Assembly: GCA_045616225.1 (NCBI GenBank)
Contig: JAZLGI010000052.1
Span: forward strand, 1 to 44,646
Direction: 5' to 3'
Length of the DNA: 44,646 nucleotides
Origin: JAZLGI01 sp045616225
Lineage (GTDB): Bacteria > Spirochaetota > Spirochaetia > Sphaerochaetales > Sphaerochaetaceae
Shown: piece by piece, positions 7,709 through 15,752 of the stretch
Position numbering within the stretch: the stretch's first letter is position 1
Layout of the letters: the number at the start of each line of letters is the position of its first letter
The notes under the pieces: generated by a model
Database searches by the model: none
Seen by the model: the letters and a program-made list of their open reading frames with translations, nothing else
Told to the model about the DNA's origin: nothing
Made by a program: the position numbers and the translations under genes

Positions 7709-8807
7709 TTACAACCCTCCTCTTCTTTGAAAACAAGCCTTTAATCTTCTGAATAATCATATCCGGTTTAAGTTCTTCTTCCCCCATTATTCCCCGGCGG
7801 AAGAACAATACCATAATCATAATCAGAATACTGAAGACAACCATTCTGAATCCGCTTCTGAGAACATTCAGACCAAAAAGATTGTTATTACTGTTGTCAA
7901 GGAAGCGCAACCACCATTCCGAACATGCAATAAACAAGAATGAACCTATACATGAACCGGAAACAGATCCTATACCTCCAATTACGACAATAAGAAGTAT
8001 TTCATAGGTCATTGCACTTTTGAAAGTGTTTGCCTGAACAGTTGTCTGATACATAGCAAGAAGAGCCCCTGATATTCCGGCAAAGAACGAACTGATTACA
8101 AAGGCAAGACGCTTGTGATAACTCAGATTTATACCCATTGACTCCGCTGCTATCTCATCATCTCTTATTGCCTTGAAAGCTCTTCCGTATGTGGAATTGA
8201 TGATAAGGACAATAAGTGCAATGCAGATTCCAACAATAATGAACGGCACAGTAATTCCTCTGAAATACGGGAATCCTCTCAGCAACTGTGAACCGTTTGT
8301 AACAGGGGCCAGAGCCTCAAGCTGCACAAGAGCCCTTACAATCTCTGCGAAACCCAATGTGGCTATGGCAAGATAATCGCTCTTAAGCTTAAGAACAGGA
8401 AGTCCTATAAGATATGCAATCAAAGCAGCAACTGCACCGGCAATAAGAAGTGATATGGTAACACCCAGTATTGTTCCTGCTATACCCAAAGCCCCGGTAA
8501 GCGACTCTGTTATCGAAAAATTAATCACCGGACTGTAGTACTGATACACTATAGCTTTGGACCCTGATGCAATATTAAGTGCAGCAAAGCTGTATGCACC
8601 TAATAACATAAATCCGGCCTGTCCAAGTGAGAATAAGCCTGTAAAACCATTCAGGAGGTTCATTGACACAGCAACAAGGGAGTAAATTACACCTTTCTTA
8701 AGAACAGTAAGAAGCATTGGAGGAACTCCCGGAATGTTATCCAGGATGATTACCACCGCATATAAGGCAACAATACAATACAAAGATGTAAGATTTTTTT
8801 TCTTCAT
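7701..8807 (-). CDS. livM: Branched-chain amino-acid ABC transporter permease LivM
   Basis: A 368-residue polytopic permease. Family landmarks are GLFSLGQAGFMLLGAYSFA, YLAIATLGFAEI, GRAFKAIRDDEIAAESMGI and the glycine-rich IGGIGSVSGSCIGSF. I chose the ATG at 8805-8807, which follows GAGG; a TTG at 8817-8819 would overlap the livH stop as TTGA and cannot be excluded. The C-terminus carries a basic tail (KIKGLFSKKRRVVNE). It pairs with LivH in the membrane. Confidence 0.93.
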   Translation of the reverse strand: MKKKNLTSLYCIVALYAVVIILDNIPGVPPMLLTVLKKGVIYSLVAVSMNLLNGFTGLFSLGQAGFMLLGAYSFAALNIASGSKAIVYQYYSPVINFSITESLTGALGIAGTILGVTISLLIAGAVAALIAYLIGLPVLKLKSDYLAIATLGFAEIVRALVQLEALAPVTNGSQLLRGFPYFRGITVPFIIVGICIALIVLIINSTYGRAFKAIRDDEIAAESMGINLSYHKRLAFVISSFFAGISGALLAMYQTTVQANTFKSAMTYEILLIVVIGGIGSVSGSCIGSFLFIACSEWWLRFLDNSNNNLFGLNVLRSGFRMVVFSILIMIMVLFFRRGIMGEEELKPDMIIQKIKGLFSKKRRVVNE

Positions 8808-8815
8808 ACGCTGCC

Positions 8816-9700
8816 TCAAACTTTTTCGTTAAGTTTCTCGCCGAAAAGACCCGTTGGTCTTACAACAAGTACAATAATAAGAAGTGCAAAGGTAAATGCA
8901 TCAGAGAAAGCGGTAAGTCCCATTCCCTTGAGCAATGTTTCACATATACCGATAATAAACGCACCCACAACTGCACCTGGAATAGAGCCTATTCCACCGA
9001 ATACCGCTGCAACAAATGCCTTGAGCCCCGGCATTGAACCTGATGTGTAAGTAACACCCGTATAATTAGTAAAATACAGAATTGAACCTACAGCAGCCAA
9101 AAACGAACCTATCACGAAAGTCATGGAAATGACTTTGTTGATTTTAATACCCATTAGAAGACTTGTCTCAAAGTCTTTTGAAACAGCCCTCATTCCCATA
9201 CCTACCTTTGTGTGGTTAATCAACAAAACAAGAAGAACCACAAGAACAATAGTGAGTACAGGAGTGATCAGGGTAACACGCTTAGTACTTGCCCCCAGGA
9301 TGGTAATTGTATCAGATATCCACGGCAATTCCGGAAACTGCTTTGTAAGACCGCCTGTAAGATAAGCCACAGTATTCTGAATAAGATAACTGACTCCTAT
9401 TGCAGAAATCATTACTGACATTCTCGGAGCCTGTCTCAACGGTTTGTATGCAACACGCTCAACCAAGAAACCGAGCAAAACGGTAAGAAAAACGACTGCG
9501 ACAAGAGCCGGGACTTTTGGAAGTATGGTCATTAGATAAATAACCATTATTCCGGAAGCCATGAATATATCACCGTGGGCAAAATTAATAAGTCTTAAAA
9601 TACCGTAAACCATCGTATACCCGATGGCAATCAGTGCATACTGACCGCCAACGGATATTCCTGACAGCAAATACGGAAACCATTTCAGAATGAAAGCCAT
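8816..9700 (-). CDS. livH: Branched-chain amino-acid ABC transporter permease LivH
   Basis: A 294-residue permease with about eight membrane segments. It starts with the characteristic GGQYALIAIGYTMVYGILRL followed by INFAHGDIFM, and ends with FGGIGSIPGAVVGAFIIG and VLVVRPTGLFGEK. Length and motif order are normal for LivH. It begins 6 bases behind the livK stop, so it is co-transcribed with the binding protein. Confidence 0.95.
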   Translation of the reverse strand: MAFILKWFPYLLSGISVGGQYALIAIGYTMVYGILRLINFAHGDIFMASGIMVIYLMTILPKVPALVAVVFLTVLLGFLVERVAYKPLRQAPRMSVMISAIGVSYLIQNTVAYLTGGLTKQFPELPWISDTITILGASTKRVTLITPVLTIVLVVLLVLLINHTKVGMGMRAVSKDFETSLLMGIKINKVISMTFVIGSFLAAVGSILYFTNYTGVTYTSGSMPGLKAFVAAVFGGIGSIPGAVVGAFIIGICETLLKGMGLTAFSDAFTFALLIIVLVVRPTGLFGEKLNEKV

Positions 9701-9706
9701 AACAGA

Positions 9707-10876
9707 TTACTTTGCTTTCTGGACTTTTACGAATGAGAAACCGCCGTTTACTGCCTGCTTGATGTATGCAGTATCTTTCTTGGCATCACCGTTTTCATCA
9801 AATGAAAGAGATCCTGTTACGAAGTTGTCACCGCTGAAATCAACCAATGTCTTTCTAAGAGTTTCACCGTCTGTTGAGCCGGCCTTCTCAATGACATCAC
9901 ATGCGAGATTGTAAGCATCAAATCCAAGTGCAGATACTGCTGCAACAATATCGTTGCCGCCGTTGTTTGTTTTGGCTGTTGCATTGCTGTTGATATAGTT
10001 CTTGAAGCCTGTAACGAATTCTTTAGCAACACCGCTGTCATCATTTTCATCAAAGAATGTTGAGCAGTATACCTTGATATTCGTTCCGTTCTGAGCATCG
10101 CTTATAACAGAAGATTCCCATGTATCACCTGCAAGGATAGGAATCTCAAGACCCTTTGTGGCAGCCTGCTTGATTATAAGTGCGGCATAGGTTGTAGCAC
10201 TTGGAGCAAAGATAACATCTGCACCCATATCTATTGCATTCTGGAGGTAACTTGAAAAGTCTGAAGTTCCTTCTACGAATGTTTCATCTGCAACTACTGT
10301 TCCGCCCAAAGCCTTGAATGCCATTACAAAGTTCTTTGCAAGACCTACTGTGTAGTCATCTCCGAGCATTGAAAGAACATAAGCTTTCTTTGCCTTGCAT
10401 TCATCCATTGCAAAGTTGGCCATTACGGAACCCTGGAACGGATCGAGGAAACATGTTCTGAAGTAGTACTCGTTTCCTGCTGTGACAGCTGCATTGGTAC
10501 ATGAAATACCTATTGCAGGAACCTTTGCATCTTTGAAATATGAACCTGCTGCTATTGAAACTCCAGAACCGTATGAACCGAGCACAACTACACACTTATC
10601 TGCAATGAGCTGCTGAGCTGCAGAAACTGCTTTATCTGTGGAACTCTGGTTATCCTGAATATCAAGAACAACCTTGTACTCCTTTCCGTCAATTGTAACT
10701 GTAGGACGGATGCTGTTTGCATATTCAACACCAATCACTTCCTGCTTTCCGCCGGCTCCGTTATCGCCTGACTGCGGCTCAAAAACACCAATCTTAATTA
10801 CATCTTCAGAGCCCTTATTCGAGCAACTTGTAAAAATGCAGCATAGAATCATAACTGCAATAAAGAATTTTTTCAT
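9707..10876 (-). CDS. livK: Branched-chain amino-acid-binding lipoprotein LivK
   Basis: A 389-residue extracytoplasmic receptor. The N-terminus MKKFFIAVMILCCIFTSCSN is a lipoprotein signal with the lipid-modified cysteine in FTSC (Cys18). The mature domain has the type-I periplasmic-binding fold: IKIGVFEPQSGDNGAGGKQ, LGSYGSGVSIAAGSYF, VPAIGISCTNAAVT and FDAYNLACDVIEKAG. The ligand pocket signature (YGSGVS, then TNAAVT) fits branched-chain or other amino acids. AAGGAGA precedes the ATG. It heads the operon behind a strong promoter. Confidence 0.94.
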   Translation of the reverse strand: MKKFFIAVMILCCIFTSCSNKGSEDVIKIGVFEPQSGDNGAGGKQEVIGVEYANSIRPTVTIDGKEYKVVLDIQDNQSSTDKAVSAAQQLIADKCVVVLGSYGSGVSIAAGSYFKDAKVPAIGISCTNAAVTAGNEYYFRTCFLDPFQGSVMANFAMDECKAKKAYVLSMLGDDYTVGLAKNFVMAFKALGGTVVADETFVEGTSDFSSYLQNAIDMGADVIFAPSATTYAALIIKQAATKGLEIPILAGDTWESSVISDAQNGTNIKVYCSTFFDENDDSGVAKEFVTGFKNYINSNATAKTNNGGNDIVAAVSALGFDAYNLACDVIEKAGSTDGETLRKTLVDFSGDNFVTGSLSFDENGDAKKDTAYIKQAVNGGFSFVKVQKAK

Positions 10877-10906
10877 GAACCATCTCCTTAATACGTTTTG
10901 AACTTT

Positions 10907-10934
10907 ATTATATAAATTTTTAGAAACTGTTCAA
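10907..10934 (-). promoter_or_regulatory. Promoter of the liv operon
   Basis: On the minus strand TTGAAC (10929-10934) and a perfect TATAAT (10907-10912) are 16 bases apart, ending about 31 bases before the livK start. Confidence 0.7.
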
Positions 10935-10948
10935 GATATACGAATATC

Positions 10949-10967
10949 TGTCCGTTCAGTACGGACA
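10949..10967. promoter_or_regulatory. Inverted repeat upstream of liv promoter
   Basis: TGTCCGT, five bases, ACGGACA: a perfect 7-bp inverted repeat placed just upstream of the liv minus35 box, between livK and the divergent SAM hydrolase gene. The position suits a regulator-binding site; no T-run follows, so it is not a terminator. Confidence 0.45.
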
Positions 10968-11031
10968 ATTATTACTGATTGTAAACATTTGCATAATTCA
11001 AATTATTTGTCTTTTGCGTTATCATGAATCT

Positions 11032-11889
11032 ATGAAAGAATTTAAAAGTGATATTGTCCTTACAACAGATTTTGGTCTCTCCACCGGCTTTGCAGCCTCT
11101 ATGACCGGAGTAATAAGAAAGATAGATCAGAGCTTATCTGTTTTTGATCTTAACCATGAAATTAAACCTTTTGACATAAAACAAGTATCAAACTTGCTTT
11201 CTGATACCATTCCTTACTGGAAAGAAGGAACCGTGTTTGTTTCTGTAGTAGATCCGGGAGTGGGAACCTCAAGAAAATCATGTGTAGCATTACTTGAAAA
11301 CGGCAGTTTTATTGTAACCCCTGACAACGGAACACTTACAGCTGTTTTTGACAAGATAAAACAGGTCAGACAAATAGATGAAACTGTAAACAGACTTCCA
11401 GGCTCTGAGAAATCATCTACTTTCCACGGAAGAGATGTTTATGCATATACAGCAGGACGTCTTGCCTCCGGTATCATTGATTTTGAAGGAGTTGGACCTG
11501 AATATCCTGTAAAAGATATAGTACGATACTCCATTGAGCAGTGCTTCTCTGAAAAAGGTATAACAAAGGGAATTTTCTTGGGATGCCTAAAGCAGTTTGG
11601 CTCACCTACAACCAATATAGATGCAAAAGCAATTGACAATGCCGGTTTTAAGCACGGAGATATTGTAAACGTAGTCATCAGTCATAACGGAAAAGTTTTA
11701 TTTGATAAAAATATTACTTATCACAAGAGTTTTGGCTATGTTCCAAAAGGACAACCTGTTATTTACTACGGAGGCACAAGCCCTTACATGGAAATAGGCA
11801 TAAATATGGGAAAATTTGCAGACACTTATATGCCTGATATTTATATTGATGATGCAGAAAGCTTTAACATAACGGTAAAGGCTACATAA
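11032..11889 (+). CDS. SAM hydrolase (DUF62, S-adenosyl-L-methionine hydroxide adenosyltransferase family)
   Basis: A 285-residue enzyme of the family that also contains the SAM-dependent chlorinases and fluorinase. Ordinary members split SAM to adenosine and methionine using water. Landmarks are TTDFG (11-15), VVDPGVGTSRKS (73-84), TPDNGTLTAVF and TFHGRDVYA. The Asp-Arg-His triad known for the family is present as Asp74, Arg81 and His132 with the expected spacing. The C-terminal beta-barrel domain starts near residue 180. The extra loop that marks halogenases was not seen. I chose the ATG at 11032, since the frame upstream only offers TTG at 11014; no clear ribosome binding site precedes either. 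Divergent from liv. Confidence 0.88.
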   Translation: MKEFKSDIVLTTDFGLSTGFAASMTGVIRKIDQSLSVFDLNHEIKPFDIKQVSNLLSDTIPYWKEGTVFVSVVDPGVGTSRKSCVALLENGSFIVTPDNGTLTAVFDKIKQVRQIDETVNRLPGSEKSSTFHGRDVYAYTAGRLASGIIDFEGVGPEYPVKDIVRYSIEQCFSEKGITKGIFLGCLKQFGSPTTNIDAKAIDNAGFKHGDIVNVVISHNGKVLFDKNITYHKSFGYVPKGQPVIYYGGTSPYMEIGINMGKFADTYMPDIYIDDAESFNITVKAT

Positions 11890-11895
11890 ACCATT

Positions 11896-13071
11896 TTATC
11901 TTTTTTTGTTTTCCGAATTGTACTTGTCAATTATAGTCTGATACCTGCTCTCAATTCTGTCCATAAGTTCCCCGTCCCAAGGAATAGGAATAGTATTAAA
12001 AGCATTTTCACCAATCTTTTGGCGGTCTTCTTTTGCCAAATTAAGGAAATTCATTACAACTTGGCAAAAATCTTCGTTGTCATCATTGCATAACAACCCG
12101 TTTTCCATGTCTTTTATTACTTCTGCAGAACTTGAACCCCTAATTAGCAATCCAGGGGTCTTCATACAGGCGGCTTCCCTAAGTACCATAGGAGCATTGT
12201 CATAAATTGACGGAAAAAGAAACAGCGTAGCTATGTGATACAAACAGTCAAGCACAGAAGAGTCAGAAAGATGACCTGTAAAAATCATCTCATTTCCAAT
12301 TCCAAGTTTTTTTCCTTCCCTCTCAATTTCTTTTCTGTCAGGTCCTTGACCTGCTAACACAAGCTGAAAATTCAATCCCTTTTTCTTAAGAAGAGCGCAG
12401 GATTCCAATATTCTTTTGATGTTCTTTTTCCAATTGAGCTGACCTACAAACAAAAAGACTACTCCGTCTTTGTTTATTCCATATTGTTTTGCAACATCAT
12501 CTACCATTTCTGAATGAAGGGCTCTTCTGACTGTACCGTTTGGCATAATAACCACTTGTCCTTTGTATCCGTAGGATTTTAAAGTATCCCTTGCATTCTC
12601 AGAAACAGCCCAAACTTCATCACATTTTTCATAGAAATCTGCAATAATATTGCTTGAAATTCTTGCCAAAGCTTTGCTGTGAGTAATCTTTAAAATGTCG
12701 TCATAATATTTGGAATGAAAACTTCCCACTACAGGAACATGCTTTTTCTTTGCCAGGAGCAATCCCAGAAAACCTGCAAATCCAGGACTATGAACATGAA
12801 TTATTTGTGGATTAACAAACTTGATTCTTTCCTGAAAATGAGAATCAAGTTGTTCAAGTCCTATTTTCCACGGCAACCTTTTGGAAACTCTTATTGAGGT
12901 ATAATCCAGCAGTTCATAAGCAAGCCCGCCCCTGTACCCTGTATCATCTGAAGGAGTAACAACATAAACTTCATTATTTCTGTGAGCAAGAGTCTCTGCA
13001 TAAGCTTGGACAACTCTTCCAACACCGTCAACTATTGGCAAAAATGAATCCGAACACTCAATAATCTTCAT
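11896..13071 (-). CDS. Glycosyltransferase family 4 (GT-B fold)
   Basis: A 391-residue cytoplasmic or membrane-associated retaining glycosyltransferase. The N-terminal acceptor domain has PIVDGVGRVVQAYAETLA and HVHSPGFAGFLG. The C-terminal nucleotide-sugar domain contains FVGQLNWKKNIKRILE, LVLAGQGPDRKEI and PSIYDNAPMVLREAACM with the conserved EX7E region. The family order matches diacylglycerol glucosyl/mannosyltransferases and related lipid glycosylation enzymes, so glycolipid synthesis is a reasonable but unproven role. It is convergent with the SAM hydrolase gene, with only six bases between stop codons. Confidence 0.9.
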   Translation of the reverse strand: MKIIECSDSFLPIVDGVGRVVQAYAETLAHRNNEVYVVTPSDDTGYRGGLAYELLDYTSIRVSKRLPWKIGLEQLDSHFQERIKFVNPQIIHVHSPGFAGFLGLLLAKKKHVPVVGSFHSKYYDDILKITHSKALARISSNIIADFYEKCDEVWAVSENARDTLKSYGYKGQVVIMPNGTVRRALHSEMVDDVAKQYGINKDGVVFLFVGQLNWKKNIKRILESCALLKKKGLNFQLVLAGQGPDRKEIEREGKKLGIGNEMIFTGHLSDSSVLDCLYHIATLFLFPSIYDNAPMVLREAACMKTPGLLIRGSSSAEVIKDMENGLLCNDDNEDFCQVVMNFLNLAKEDRQKIGENAFNTIPIPWDGELMDRIESRYQTIIDKYNSENKKR

Positions 13072-13123
13072 AACACAAAGATAACATCAGAAACAGATTT
13101 AGTCATCTATGTACTCTCTCTGA

Positions 13124-13519
13124 TTATCTTATTCTTGTTAATACTGCCTCTACTTGAGAAATGGCGTAATCAACTTTTCCTACAGCTTCCCTTAAACGAG
13201 ATTGAACCATAATATCTGCAAGGAAATTATCAAAGAGGTCAAAATAGGTAAGGAAAGCTCCTATATCTATGTTTAAGTTAACAGAAATATCCTTCAATTC
13301 GTTTGAGAACTGCTCAAGCCTGAATCTTGCTTCTTGAAGCGCCGTTTTTGCCTTGTATATTTTAGAATGCTTTATGAAGGAAATAAAACTCCCACCTCCC
13401 AAAATATCCCAAAAACCCCAACTCTTGGCACTTTCAAGTTGATTTTTTGCTTCTCTGAGAGCTAATAAAGCTCTTTCTCCGGCATCAAGTGCCTCACGTC
13501 TTTCCAAATCGTAATTCAT
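13124..13519 (-). CDS. Conserved hypothetical helical protein
   Basis: A 131-residue protein, soluble and almost wholly helical. Residues 1-35 and 55-131 have heptad-like patterns of Ala and Leu, suggesting coiled coils. The centre has an unusual glycine/aromatic stretch, SWGFWDILGGGSFISF, followed by IKHSKIYKAKTALQEA. I recall small Firmicute and spirochaete proteins of unknown function with a similar WDxxGGG..IKHSKI centre, but cannot name a family. AAGGAG precedes the ATG. It lies upstream of and in the same direction as the glycosyltransferase, about 50 bases away, so the two may be co-transcribed. Confidence 0.7.
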   Translation of the reverse strand: MNYDLERREALDAGERALLALREAKNQLESAKSWGFWDILGGGSFISFIKHSKIYKAKTALQEARFRLEQFSNELKDISVNLNIDIGAFLTYFDLFDNFLADIMVQSRLREAVGKVDYAISQVEAVLTRIR

Positions 13520-13620
13520 TTGAGACTCCTTCTACTAATAATACCCACAAATCCGACCTATGAAAACAAAAGATTGAAAGCAAATATCAAAAACACTAAT
13601 ATGTTTCTCGTTGATGTTTT

Positions 13621-14277
13621 ATGGGCAGTGAAAAAATTTTATTTGTTATAGACATTATAGGAATAGTTGCATTTTCTCTTACAGGTGCAATCATGGCAAT
13701 CAGAAAAGGTCTTGATCTCTTTGGTGTAAACATTGTTGCGATAATGAATTCTGTTGGAGGCGGATGTATAAGAGACCTGATGTTGGGAAACACTCCACCT
13801 GTTATGCTTACAAAAACTGCCTATATTGCCGTCACATGTATCTGTGCAAGTACTGTGTTTTTTATCATGTATTTTCATTTCGGAAGCAGTAAAACAAACA
13901 ACAAGGAAGCTCTTGAGATATATGAAATAGTCATATTCATTTTTGACACATTGGGACTTGCATCATTTACAATGGGAGGAATGCTTACAGCATATAACAC
14001 ACTGCCGGAAGCTTCCGGTTTCATTGCAGTTTTCATGGGAGTCCTTACCGGAATAGGCGGAGGAATCATAAGAGATATTACTTTAGGAAAATTGCCTGAA
14101 GTCTTTGTAAAACATATTTACGCTTTGGCTTCAATGGCAGGGGCTATCATTGCTTCTATTATGTTTAAAACAATGGATGCCACACTTTCCATAGTAACGG
14201 GTTTCTTTCTCATATTTGTAATAAGATGTCTTGCTGCAAAGTTTGAATGGGATTTGCCTGTTGTCAAAACAAATTGA
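13621..14277 (+). CDS. TRIC-type (UPF0126/YicG) membrane protein
   Basis: A 218-residue membrane protein made of two homologous three-helix repeats. Each repeat carries the conserved glycine-rich segment: GGGCIRD at 46-52 and GGGIIRD at 146-152, each followed by LG. The seven-helix pattern and these motifs identify the bacterial trimeric intracellular cation channel family, whose members conduct monovalent cations; some relatives are annotated as glycine transporters. The start ATG at 13621 has no obvious ribosome binding site. Confidence 0.9.
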   Translation: MGSEKILFVIDIIGIVAFSLTGAIMAIRKGLDLFGVNIVAIMNSVGGGCIRDLMLGNTPPVMLTKTAYIAVTCICASTVFFIMYFHFGSSKTNNKEALEIYEIVIFIFDTLGLASFTMGGMLTAYNTLPEASGFIAVFMGVLTGIGGGIIRDITLGKLPEVFVKHIYALASMAGAIIASIMFKTMDATLSIVTGFFLIFVIRCLAAKFEWDLPVVKTN

Positions 14278-14327
14278 ACTTGTATTTGAACCAATAGAAG
14301 GATACTTTTTTACATAAGAGGTTTTAT

Positions 14328-14753
14328 ATGAAAGTAATAGAATTTGAAGATAAATACAGAGACGACATGATATTCATGGTTCTTTCTGCAAAAGATGCAA
14401 TGGGACAGATTCCAAGACTTAACAATGATCTTTTGGATATAAGGGCAAATTATCTGGATGAAGGAGATATGTTCTGGCTTGCTTTGGATGACAATGAAAG
14501 AGTAATAGGATGTTTGGGATTTAACAGACTTAATTCATCTTTGGTTAAACTTCACAGATTTTTTGTAAAACCGGTAGCTGACAGTGAAGCAATCTACAGT
14601 GCTTTGCTTGCAAAATGTGAAGATTTTCTTTCTTCTTCTTGTGTAAGGGAAATAACTGCCCATCTTACTGATATGCCTTCTTTTGCAAAAGAATTATTTA
14701 CAAATTCAGGTTATGTGGAATATCAGCCTTATTGGATGAAAAAGATTATCTGA
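14328..14753 (+). CDS. GNAT-like acetyltransferase
   Basis: A 141-residue single-domain protein with GNAT layout. The core reads MFWLALDDNERVIGCLGFN (beta 2-3) and LVKLHRFFVKPVADSEAIYS, where the residues after VKP align with the acetyl-CoA loop, then LLAKCEDFL and a final strand pair ending GYVEYQPYWMKK. The acetyl-CoA pyrophosphate loop is degenerate (no Q/RxxGxG/A), so activity is uncertain. AAGAGG lies before the ATG. Substrate unknown. The 6S RNA gene follows on the same strand. Confidence 0.65.
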   Translation: MKVIEFEDKYRDDMIFMVLSAKDAMGQIPRLNNDLLDIRANYLDEGDMFWLALDDNERVIGCLGFNRLNSSLVKLHRFFVKPVADSEAIYSALLAKCEDFLSSSCVREITAHLTDMPSFAKELFTNSGYVEYQPYWMKKII

Positions 14754-14788
14754 GAAAAGTACAGGAACAAACAAGAATAAGATAAAAC

Positions 14789-14816
14789 TTGCAAGGTTAT
14801 TGCAAGATGATATATT
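14789..14816 (+). promoter_or_regulatory. Promoter of the 6S RNA gene
   Basis: TTGCAA (14789-14794) and TATATT (14811-14816) are separated by 16 bases, and the predicted start about 8-10 bases later coincides with the 5' end of the 6S closing stem at 14826. Confidence 0.65.
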
Positions 14817-14825
14817 CTTTAGTCA

Positions 14826-15008
14826 GGTTGTTGTGTGCAAGCGAAATTCTCTTGCTCAAACTTATAGAAACGACTACGGCATAGAGACAGTGAATTGCTC
14901 CCGCCTTCTTTGAAGGTTTGCAAGGGAACAGAATCTGTTGCTTAACTGGGAGTCTCCTTGAACCAAATGGCTCAAGAGATAGTCGGCTCACACTTCAACC
15001 TTTTTTTT
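14826..15008 (+). ncRNA. ssrS: 6S RNA
   Basis: A stretch of about 183 nt folds as the long interrupted rod of 6S RNA, the RNA that mimics an open promoter and binds RNA polymerase. The ends pair as GGTTG-TT-GTGTG (14826-14837) with CACAC-TT-CAACC (14989-15000). Inside are TCTCTTG (14848-14854) pairing with CAAGAGA (14973-14979), CTCCC with GGGAG, and an apical hairpin CCTTC-TTT-GAAGG. The 3' side of the central bubble reads CCTTGAACCAAATGGCTCAAG, which closely resembles the CCTTGAACCAAGG hairpin of E. coli 6S. A promoter precedes it and eight T residues follow, forming its terminator. Confidence 0.85.
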
Positions 15009-15545
15009 ATGCCTATGTTTGAAAATTATATTGTTCTTGATACAGAAACAACCGGGCTCTACCCTTCTTCTGACAGAATTGTTGAACTGTCTATGGTAAG
15101 AGTAAGAAATCATAAAGTTGTGGCAGAGTATTCACAATTATTCAATCCTCAGAAACCAATCAGTCCGGGTGCATCTGCTGTAAACGGGATTTCCAATGAC
15201 ATGGTATGGGATAAACCCCTTATAACGGAAAATAAAGAAGAAATACTGGATTTTCTTGGAGAAGATGTCATTGTAGGGCACAATATAAAATTTGATATGT
15301 CTTTTTTGTGCAATGAATTAGGTTATAAAACAATGCAAAAGTTCGATACTTTGGATACAATAACCATGGCAAAAGCACTATATTGCGGACAAAGAAGTTA
15401 CAGTCTCATAAATCTTTGCCGTTTTCTTGGAATTGCAGACAGCCAAAAACACAGAGCACTTGCAGATGTATATCTCACCTTCTCTCTTCTTGAGACCATG
15501 CTCAAAAAAGGAGAGACAATGGGAATGAGAATAGAGTTCTTATGA
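15009..15545 (+). CDS. DnaQ/PolC-type 3'-5' exonuclease (DEDDh)
   Basis: A 178-residue exonuclease of the epsilon-subunit type. Exo I is VLDTETTG (Asp11, Glu13), Exo II VGHNIKFDMSFL, and Exo III HRALADV with the catalytic His five residues before Asp, so all four metal ligands and the histidine are present. It is a stand-alone domain that could proofread with a polymerase or degrade short RNA or DNA. The longer frame from a TTG at 14958 lies inside the 6S RNA and is rejected. The first ATG, at 15009, follows directly on the terminator T-run of 6S, and a second ATG lies at 15015; neither has a ribosome binding site. Confidence 0.88.
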   Translation: MPMFENYIVLDTETTGLYPSSDRIVELSMVRVRNHKVVAEYSQLFNPQKPISPGASAVNGISNDMVWDKPLITENKEEILDFLGEDVIVGHNIKFDMSFLCNELGYKTMQKFDTLDTITMAKALYCGQRSYSLINLCRFLGIADSQKHRALADVYLTFSLLETMLKKGETMGMRIEFL

Positions 15546-15752
15546 GCAAATTTCAAAACTCCTTCATAAATCTTGAACATGCCTTTGCGGTATAAAACGC
15601 ATTTTTGGTAATTTCATAATACACAAAGTATTACTAAAATTATCAAAAATGATTTTCTCCTCGCAAATCCAAATTCATTCTTCACAAAGCTTAGTTTTGA
15701 AAGTTGCTCTGATGCCTTAAACTTTTTTAAATAATGTATTACTATTAGCATT

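Noticed and set aside
11032..11889. Halogenase (chlorinase or fluorinase) activity for the SAM hydrolase family protein
   Set aside because: The sequence has the Asp-Arg-His triad of the ordinary hydrolase and no visible halogenase-specific insert.
14958..15008. N-terminal extension of the exonuclease from TTG
   Set aside because: This stretch is the 3' half of the 6S RNA, and the exonuclease domain begins after it.
15600..15655. Inverted repeat TTTTGGTAAT...ATTACTAAAA behind the exonuclease gene
   Set aside because: The stem is A/T-only with a mismatch and a long loop and has no clean T-run; too weak to call a terminator.
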